Below, one piece after another: positions 56,526 to 64,000 of a DNA stretch of 64,000 nt. The first letter of the stretch is position 1, and each line of letters starts with the position of its first letter. The notes beneath the pieces are model-generated. The model was given only the letters and a program-made list of their open reading frames with translations. It searched no databases and was not told where the DNA came from. Made by a program: the position numbers and the translations under genes. The stretch comes from Corallincola holothuriorum (GTDB taxonomy: Bacteria > Pseudomonadota > Gammaproteobacteria > Enterobacterales > Neiellaceae): the NCBI RefSeq assembly GCF_003336225.1, contig NZ_QPID01000010.1, positions 1 through 64,000 of the forward strand, read 5' to 3'.

Positions 56526-58067
56526 ATGCAACTGAATTCCAATGAGATCAGTGAGCTGATCAAAAAACGGATTGAGAAATTCGATGTTGCCAGTGAAGCC
56601 CGCAACGAAGGTACGATCGTATCTGTTAGCGATGGCATCATCAGCATCAACGGCCTAGCCGATGTGATGCTTGGCGAAATGATTGAATTGCCAGGCAATC
56701 GCTTTGCTATGGCATTGAACCTTGAGCGCGATTCTGTTGGCGCGGTTGTTTTGGGTTCTTATGAAGGTTTGGCTGAAGGTCAGATCGTTAAGGGAACAGG
56801 CAATATTCTTTCGGTTCCTGTCGGCCGAGGGTTGTTAGGCCGCGTTTTGAATGCCTTGGGTGAACCTATTGATGGTAAAGGCCCTGTTGAGCATGATGGT
56901 TACTCACCCATTGAGGTGATTGCACCGGGGGTTATTGAGCGTCAATCAGTTGATCAGCCTGTTGAAACAGGTTATTCAGCGATCGATTCGATGATTCCAA
57001 TTGGTCGTGGCCAGCGTGAATTGATTATTGGCGACCGTCAAACCGGTAAAACTGCCATAGCAATTGATGCCATCATCAACCAAAAGCGTTCAGGTATTAA
57101 GTGTGTTTACGTTGCAATTGGCCAGAAAAACTCGACCATTGCAAATGTCGTACGTAAGCTCGAAGAGAACGGCGCTATGGAGTACACCACGGTGGTTGCG
57201 GCATCGGCTTCTGAAGCTGCTGCATTGCAATACTTGTCAGCCTACTCAGGTTGTACCATGGGTGAGTATTTCCGTGACCGTGGCGAAGATGCACTGATTA
57301 TCTATGATGACTTGTCAAAACAAGCCGTTGCTTATCGTCAAATCTCTTTGCTGCTAAAACGCCCTCCGGGTCGTGAAGCCTACCCTGGTGATGTTTTCTA
57401 TCTTCATAGTCGTTTGCTTGAGCGTGCAGCTCGTGTGAATGCTGACTACGTTGAGAAGTTCACTAATGGTGAAGTGAAAGGTCAGACAGGCTCATTGACT
57501 GCACTGCCAATTATTGAGACGCAAGGTGGCGACGTTTCAGCGTTCGTTCCAACCAACGTGATCTCTATTACCGATGGTCAGATCTTCCTTGAAACCGATT
57601 TGTTTAACTCAGGTATTCGTCCTGCGGTTAACCCTGGTATCTCGGTATCTCGTGTCGGTGGTTCTGCGCAGACCAAAGTGATTAAGAAACTAGGTGGTTC
57701 CGTTCGTACGGCTCTGGCACAGTTTCGCGAAGTTCAGGCATTTGCTCAATTTGCATCGGATCTAGATGATGCGACATTGCAGCAGCTTGAGCACGGTCAG
57801 CGAGTGACAGAGTTAATGAAACAGAAACAATATGCGCCGTACTCTACTGCGCTGATGGCTGTTTCGTTGTATGCCGCTGAGAATGGTTACCTCAAGGATA
57901 TATCACTCGACAAAATCGGTGACTTTGAAGCGGCGTTGCACTCTTACGCGACTAGCGAGCACAGCAAGTTGATAGACACCATCAACGAAACCGGCGCATA
58001 CAGCGATGATGTTGCCAGTGGTTTGAAGACGGTTCTTGATGGCTTCGTGGCTGGTCAAAGCTGGTAA
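56526..58067 (+). CDS. atpA: ATP synthase F1 subunit alpha
   Basis: 513 residues, the same as E. coli. Non-catalytic nucleotide-binding subunit: [15 protein letters not shown] is the P-loop near residue 170, and [17 protein letters not shown] is the alpha signature near 365. Alternates with beta in the F1 head. Confidence 0.98.
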   Translation: MQLNSNEISELIKKRIEKFDVASEARNEGTIVSVSDGIISINGLADVMLGEMIELPGNRFAMALNLERDSVGAVVLGSYEGLAEGQIVKGTGNILSVPVGRGLLGRVLNALGEPIDGKGPVEHDGYSPIEVIAPGVIERQSVDQPVETGYSAIDSMIPIGRGQRELIIGDRQTGKTAIAIDAIINQKRSGIKCVYVAIGQKNSTIANVVRKLEENGAMEYTTVVAASASEAAALQYLSAYSGCTMGEYFRDRGEDALIIYDDLSKQAVAYRQISLLLKRPPGREAYPGDVFYLHSRLLERAARVNADYVEKFTNGEVKGQTGSLTALPIIETQGGDVSAFVPTNVISITDGQIFLETDLFNSGIRPAVNPGISVSRVGGSAQTKVIKKLGGSVRTALAQFREVQAFAQFASDLDDATLQQLEHGQRVTELMKQKQYAPYSTALMAVSLYAAENGYLKDISLDKIGDFEAALHSYATSEHSKLIDTINETGAYSDDVASGLKTVLDGFVAGQSW

Positions 58068-58108
58068 TACAGGTTTTTCTGTATTTCACTTTATACGAGG
58101 AGTGAGAG

Positions 58109-58972
58109 ATGGCCGGTGCTAAAGAGATTCGAGGTAAAATTGCGAGTGTAAAAAGCACTCAGAAGATCACGAGTGCGATGGAAAAGGTAGCTGCTTCGAA
58201 GATGCGTAAGACGCAAGCTCGAATGGAAGCTTCCCGCCCTTATGCTGAAAGCATGCGCAACGTGATTGGGCATATTGCCCTTGGCAGCTTGGAGTATCGC
58301 CATTCTTATATGAATGAGCGGGAGACCAAGCGAGTTGGCTATTTGATCATTTCCACTGATCGTGGTTTGTGTGGTGGTTTGAACTTTAATTTGTTCAAAG
58401 AAGTTTCACAAAACATGAAAGAGTGGCAAGACAAAAATGTTGAAGTGGATCTGGCCTTAGTGGGCAGCAAAGCGGCAGCGTTCTTTGGTCGCCATGGTTG
58501 TAAGGTACTCGCTCAGACCTCGGGGCTGGGGGATGAACCAACGGTAAAAGAGCTGATTGGTACAGTCCGTGTCATGCTTGATGCCTACAACGAAGGCAAG
58601 ATCGATCGTCTGTACTTGGTGTACAACCATTACATGAACACCATGTCGCAGAAGCCCAACATTAGTCAATTGCTGCCTTTGCCTAAATCGGATGATGAAG
58701 AGCTGATGAAGCACAAGTGGGACTATATCTATGAGCCAGATGCCAAAGTTCTGCTCGACAGACTTTTGGTTCGTTACATAGAGTCTCAAGTGTATCAAGG
58801 TGCGATTGAAAACCTCGCCTGCGAACAAGCAGCTCGAATGGTTGCGATGAAAGCCGCAACCGATAATGCGGGTAGTCTGATTGACGATCTACAATTGGTG
58901 TATAACAAAGCCCGTCAGGCGGCGATTACCCAAGAGTTGAGTGAGATCGTCGGCGGTGCAGCTGCTGTTTAG
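58109..58972 (+). CDS. atpG: ATP synthase F1 subunit gamma
   Basis: 287 residues, the same as E. coli. Central rotor shaft: N-terminal coiled coil beginning [19 protein letters not shown], and the C-terminal helix with [16 protein letters not shown] and [14 protein letters not shown], both diagnostic. Confidence 0.98.
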   Translation: MAGAKEIRGKIASVKSTQKITSAMEKVAASKMRKTQARMEASRPYAESMRNVIGHIALGSLEYRHSYMNERETKRVGYLIISTDRGLCGGLNFNLFKEVSQNMKEWQDKNVEVDLALVGSKAAAFFGRHGCKVLAQTSGLGDEPTVKELIGTVRVMLDAYNEGKIDRLYLVYNHYMNTMSQKPNISQLLPLPKSDDEELMKHKWDYIYEPDAKVLLDRLLVRYIESQVYQGAIENLACEQAARMVAMKAATDNAGSLIDDLQLVYNKARQAAITQELSEIVGGAAAV

Positions 58973-58976
58973 GTAG

Positions 58977-60392
<1,416 letters not shown>

Positions 60393-60424
60393 TCATCCTC
60401 GTATAACAGAGTTAGGAGGATTTT

Positions 60425-60847
60425 ATGGCTATGACGACACAGTTAGACGTTGTAAGTGCTGAAGCTGAAATTTTTAGCGGCCGCGTTGAGTTCTTGCAAG
60501 TCACTGGTTGGGAAGGTGAGTTAGGGATCCTTCCTGGTCATGCTCCACTATTAACCCGGTTAAAGCCGGGTATGGTGAAGCTGCGCAAGCAACACGGTGA
60601 GGAAGAGGTGTTTTACCTCTCTGGCGGCGTTTTAGAAGTGCAGCCAGGAACGGTAACCGTATTGGCTGATACGGTTATCCGCGCCGACGAAATTGATGAA
60701 GTTTCCGCTAACGAAGCGAAGCGCCGCGCAGAGGAGCATATTGCTAATCCGGGTGCAGACTTCGACTATGCGCAAGCAGCAAGAGAATTGGCGAAGTCGA
60801 TTGCTCAACTTAAAGTGGCTCAATATAGCCGCAATAAGATAGGCTAG
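60425..60847 (+). CDS. atpC: ATP synthase F1 subunit epsilon
   Basis: 140 residues (E. coli 139). N-terminal beta sandwich ([21 protein letters not shown]) and C-terminal helical hairpin that can inhibit the enzyme. The first ATG is favoured because a GGAGG site lies 5-6 nt before it. Last gene of the atp operon, followed by a strong terminator. Confidence 0.97.
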   Translation: MAMTTQLDVVSAEAEIFSGRVEFLQVTGWEGELGILPGHAPLLTRLKPGMVKLRKQHGEEEVFYLSGGVLEVQPGTVTVLADTVIRADEIDEVSANEAKRRAEEHIANPGADFDYAQAARELAKSIAQLKVAQYSRNKIG

Positions 60848-60866
60848 AGTTCTTTGTTGATTCAAT

Positions 60867-60895
60867 AAAGCGACCCATTTGGGTCGCTTTTTTTA
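60867..60895 (+). terminator. atp operon terminator
   Basis: Perfect 10-bp stem AAAGCGACCC / GGGTCGCTTT, ATTT loop and T7, 20 bp after the atpC stop. Confidence 0.93.
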
Positions 60896-61006
60896 TGTCT
60901 GTTAGAGAGCAACTAGACGTTTTGAGTAAAACAAATTCTCGGGTAGAGCTATTTGTGGACGGTTAGCGTGTACAACCATCTCGGTTAATACTGGGATACG
61001 AACTGG

Positions 61007-61034
61007 AAAAGGCGACCTTAGGGTCGCCTTTTTT
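61007..61034 (+). terminator. second terminator before glmU
   Basis: Stem AAGGCGACC / GGTCGCCTT, short loop and T6. Its core GCGACC...GGTCGC repeats that of the atp terminator 115 bp upstream. With no gene between, it either backs up the first or ends a short independent RNA. Confidence 0.85.
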
Positions 61035-61083
61035 GTATACTTAATTCAATTTATTACTGAACTCGTCACTCTATGAGGACCTT

Positions 61084-62454
61084 ATGTCACTGACTGTCGT
61101 CATTCTCGCCGCTGGTAAAGGAACGCGGATGCGTTCCAAACTTCCTAAAGTGCTGCATCCGGTTGCTCACAAGCCGATGGTTCAGCATGTGATTGATGCC
61201 GCTGCAGGTGTCGGTGCCGAAAAAACCTGTTTGGTCTACGGACACGGTGCTGAACAGATTACGACAGCGCTGAAGGACCCTGATTTGGTATGGGTTGAGC
61301 AAGCTGAACAACTAGGTACCGGCCATGCGGTTGCGCAGGCTATCCCTCACCTTGCTGACAAAGATAAAGTCTTGGTGCTCTACGGTGATGTGCCGCTGAT
61401 CTTGAGTTCAACATTGCAGCAACTGTTATCTGTACAGCCTGACGGTGGTATCGGTTTACTGACAGTTAATCTGGATGACCCCAGTGGTTATGGTCGTATC
61501 CTGCGAGATAACGACGGCGGCGATGTCTGTGGCATCGTTGAACAGAAAGATGCTAACCCTGAACAGCTCGCCGTACGGGAAGTGAATACAGGCATTCTGG
61601 TCGCCAATGGTGAGGATCTTACCCGCTGGCTGAACAACCTGTCGAATGACAATGCTCAGGGGGAATACTACCTCACTGATATTATTGCCATGGCCTATGG
61701 CGAAGGTCGTAAGATTGCAACGGCGAACCCAGCTACTGCTATCGAAGTGGAAGGGGCAAATAACCGCCTGCAACTCGCCACTTTGGAGCGGGCGTATCAA
61801 CAGCGAGCGGCAGAGCGGTTGATGACAGAGGGTGTGACACTGCGCGATCCGGCCCGCTTTGATCTACGCGGTGAACTGACTGCTGGTGAAGATTGCGTTA
61901 TTGATATCAATGTCATTATTGAAGGCAAGGTCAGTCTTGGTAAAGGTGTGCAGATCGGTGCTAACTGCAGCTTGATTGATTGCGAAATTGGTGATCATAG
62001 TGTTGTGAAAGCTAACTCTATTGTTGAGTCCTCTTCGGTGGGAGAAGCTTGTTCCATCGGACCTTTTGGTCGCTTGCGTCCAGGTTGTGAAATGGCTAAT
62101 GACAGCCATATCGGTAATTTTGTCGAGATGAAAAAAGTGCGATTAGGTGAAGGTTCAAAGGCCAACCACCTAACTTATCTTGGCGACAGTGAGATTGGCA
62201 GCGGCGTGAATATAGGTGCGGGTACTATTACCTGTAATTACGATGGCGCGAACAAGTTTAAGACCATCATTGGCGATAACGCCTTTATTGGCTCCGATAG
62301 TCAACTTGTAGCACCAGTCACTGTTGGTAAAGATGCGACAGTCGGTGCAGGTAGTACCATAACCAAAGATGTACCTGATGCGGCGCTGGCGATATCACGC
62401 AGTAAACAAGCACATATACCAGCTTGGCAACGGCCGGTTAAAATCAAAAAATAG
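61084..62454 (+). CDS. glmU: bifunctional N-acetylglucosamine-1-phosphate uridyltransferase/glucosamine-1-phosphate acetyltransferase
   Basis: Makes UDP-GlcNAc for peptidoglycan and LPS. 456 residues, the same as E. coli. N-terminal uridyltransferase ([34 protein letters not shown]) to about residue 228, then a left-handed beta-helix acetyltransferase ([33 protein letters not shown] with the catalytic His region before it). Separated from the atp operon by two terminators. Confidence 0.98.
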   Translation: MSLTVVILAAGKGTRMRSKLPKVLHPVAHKPMVQHVIDAAAGVGAEKTCLVYGHGAEQITTALKDPDLVWVEQAEQLGTGHAVAQAIPHLADKDKVLVLYGDVPLILSSTLQQLLSVQPDGGIGLLTVNLDDPSGYGRILRDNDGGDVCGIVEQKDANPEQLAVREVNTGILVANGEDLTRWLNNLSNDNAQGEYYLTDIIAMAYGEGRKIATANPATAIEVEGANNRLQLATLERAYQQRAAERLMTEGVTLRDPARFDLRGELTAGEDCVIDINVIIEGKVSLGKGVQIGANCSLIDCEIGDHSVVKANSIVESSSVGEACSIGPFGRLRPGCEMANDSHIGNFVEMKKVRLGEGSKANHLTYLGDSEIGSGVNIGAGTITCNYDGANKFKTIIGDNAFIGSDSQLVAPVTVGKDATVGAGSTITKDVPDAALAISRSKQAHIPAWQRPVKIKK

Positions 62455-62472
62455 TAGTATCAATCGCGTATT

Positions 62473-62502
62473 AAAGGGCAGCCATCGGTTGCCCTTCTTT
62501 GT
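62473..62502 (+). terminator. glmU terminator
   Basis: Stem AAGGGCA / TGCCCTT with inner CC/GG pairs, then CTTTG. 19 bp after the glmU stop; the T-run is short. Confidence 0.65.
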
Positions 62503-62931
62503 CCAGGGTGAACCGTCGTAAAGTGTCCTGCAATTCAATATTTCCCCTGCCCGTGGTAGTTGGTGCGCCCTGCATTACAATTGTAAAACTGTTCTAATTA
62601 TGGGTGTTTGTTCGCCAAAACCCTTATGGATAGCGTGACTCAATCAAGTGAACGGAGCGCTCTGTCACGCTAACGCAGACAATAGTAAACAGATTAGTTG
62701 TGGTGTGCTCTTATTGGGTAATTTGCTTACGAAAAACAGTGTTGCTTGCTTTGGCTCGCAACAAAAGAAAAAACCACACAAAAATTAAGATAATCATTTG
62801 CACCGTCTTCTTTATGTAAATATATTCGACACTACTTACATACATTAAAAAACGCTGAAATTTTAACCGGTTAGACCGCCCTTGTGGGCGGTCTATTTAC
62901 TCGTTTTTTAGCCGTTTGAGGAGTTGTCGTA
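62503..62931. other. gene-free AT-rich gap with two inverted repeats
   Basis: About 430 bp without a convincing gene. It holds a perfect 9-bp inverted repeat TAGCGTGAC (62631-62639) / GTCACGCTA (62664-62672) with a 24-nt loop, and a perfect 10-bp stem TAGACCGCCC / GGGCGGTCTA (62872-62895, TTGT loop) 36 bp before the next gene. The second is followed by only a weak T-run and then TCGTTTTTTAG. The middle is AT-rich (62760-62860) and may hold a promoter, but I see no clear hexamer pair. Confidence 0.55.
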
Positions 62932-64000
62932 GTGGCCTATGATTTTGGCAGTCTTAAATTAGGGATAAAAAACCCGTTTAAACAGGAAGGGATTATCAGC
63001 ACCCTCGCTGGTATCGCGATCGTTGGTATTGGCCTTGGACCGCTGTTAAGTGTGGCGAGTGTGATCCAAGAAGATCGCACCCGTGCTTGGTTGTATGCTG
63101 GGCTCGGTTTGTTCCTGTTAGTGCTAGGCTTGCGTCGCGCCGGTCGTGGCTTGTTTCAGCTATTTCGTTTCTTCGTAGGGCGCTCGGTGCCAACCTCTTT
63201 GGCGTATAACTGTAATCCCAGTGAGCAAGATAACGCCAAAGCAGAACACCGATTTACCGCTTATGATGCTAAACAGCTCGAATCGATGTTGATGGGGCGT
63301 AAAAACACCACATTCACTGAGCCGCAAGGTTGGTTATCGCGGCTTCTACATAGCTTGATCCCCAGTCTGATCACCACGCCCTATCCGTTGCGTAATTTGG
63401 CGCAGGAGTTGTTTGGCGTACTGAGTGTCACCTTTACCGCCATTATTGCTTTTGCTGTGGCGTCTTTTGTATGTGCCACTGGATTAGCTGGTCCCGTTGG
63501 CGATCTGATCATGCCGCTGATGTCGGTTTTGCTGCTGGTTTATATGACGTTTGTATGGCGCGCGACCGGTTCGCGTTTGCAAAGCAACCAGATGGGGCGT
63601 TTGCAGGCAAAGGGGGCTGGTGGTCTGGCGCGTCTGCTTGGCTTCTCTATTTTATTGCCGATCATTATTGGTTACGGCTATCAGCAATTGAACCTTGATT
63701 CCGAGCAGGCCGTGCAAGTTAGCCAGCTGTTTGAATTAGTGACGTTCAATGCTTGGCCGAATCTAAGCTATTTGGGGTTGATGGTAATTGTGGTGTTAGC
63801 TGCCACTGTGGTGCTGTTTATTGAGCGATTGAAGTTGTCTAATCCGACCACCGAAGTCAGTGAATACCGTGATAACTTGCAGGAGTCTATCCACCCGAAT
63901 GAGATTTTTATAAACACTGAATCCATTGTGTTAGCTAACCGTCGGTACAACGAGATCCCTAATCGTACCTACCGAGCATTTGATCCGGCGCTGAATGATC
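62932..64000 (+). CDS. unidentified polytopic membrane protein (3' truncated by window)
   Basis: Open from a GTG at 62932, 8 nt after a GAGGAG site, to the window end without a stop (356 codons). It begins MAYDFGSLKLGIKNPFKQEG. Hydrophobic segments near residues 21-44, 53-72, 160-185, 190-206, 233-255 and 277-298 suggest six membrane spans in the visible part. Between spans 2 and 3 is a cytoplasmic-like stretch with VGRSVPTSLAYN and ESMLMGRKNTTF. After the sixth span a soluble domain starts. I recognise no named family. Confidence 0.75.
   Translation, partial: MAYDFGSLKLGIKNPFKQEGIISTLAGIAIVGIGLGPLLSVASVIQEDRTRAWLYAGLGLFLLVLGLRRAGRGLFQLFRFFVGRSVPTSLAYNCNPSEQDNAKAEHRFTAYDAKQLESMLMGRKNTTFTEPQGWLSRLLHSLIPSLITTPYPLRNLAQELFGVLSVTFTAIIAFAVASFVCATGLAGPVGDLIMPLMSVLLLVYMTFVWRATGSRLQSNQMGRLQAKGAGGLARLLGFSILLPIIIGYGYQQLNLDSEQAVQVSQLFELVTFNAWPNLSYLGLMVIVVLAATVVLFIERLKLSNPTTEVSEYRDNLQESIHPNEIFINTESIVLANRRYNEIPNRTYRAFDPALND

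Overview
This window is about 64 kb of a gammaproteobacterial chromosome that includes the replication origin. Gene content and order resemble Alteromonadales, Vibrionales and Enterobacterales: rrn-yrdA-aroE, hdfR/maoP, dprA-def-fmt-rsmB-trkA, hemG-trkH-yigZ-pepQ/fadBA, glyQS, gyrB-recF-dnaN-dnaA/rpmH-rnpA-yidD-yidC-mnmE, mioC-oriC-mnmG-rsmG-parAB-atp-glmU. Dense GATC clusters and a MaoP gene suggest a Dam/SeqA-type organism. The species cannot be named from the sequence, but a secreted MalS-type amylase and many envelope proteins fit a marine Alteromonadales-like bacterium.

Layout. 1-0.5 kb: leader and tandem promoters of an rRNA operon that runs leftward off the window. 0.5-20 kb: housekeeping blocks for carbonic anhydrase-like YrdA, shikimate, a truncated globin, HdfR/MaoP, heme (hemF, hemG), t6A (tsaC), purines (purEK), DNA uptake (dprA), N-formyl-Met metabolism (def, fmt), rsmB, and potassium uptake (trkA with two different trkH genes). 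20-26 kb: fadBA with candidate FadR and PsrA operators, then a translationally coupled response regulator/CheC-like/diguanylate cyclase operon and tusA. 26-38 kb is the accessory part: a DUF4124-type protein, a large TolB-propeller amidohydrolase, a protein with a PEP-CTERM-like tail, tag, glyQS, a small lipoprotein resembling the N-terminal domain of the MalS amylase encoded next to it, and a small membrane protein. 38-54 kb: the replication and segregation region with gyrB-recF-dnaN-dnaA leftward, an E. coli-like oriC between mioC and mnmG at 49.2-49.55 kb, and parAB. 54-62.5 kb: the complete F1Fo ATP synthase operon and glmU. The last kilobase begins an unrecognised polytopic membrane protein cut by the window edge.

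The genes work together most clearly around the origin: DnaA boxes at oriC and before mioC, GATC clusters at oriC, in the mnmG leader and upstream of dnaA, and parS-type palindromes (two perfect ones inside recF, one near-perfect at 29.4 kb) that should be loaded by the ParB encoded here. I found no CRISPR array, insertion sequence, prophage or tRNA gene. Most of the window is conserved; the observations most worth a second look are the parS sites inside coding sequence, the phospho-switch/c-di-GMP operon, the MalS companion lipoprotein, and several inverted repeats in control regions.
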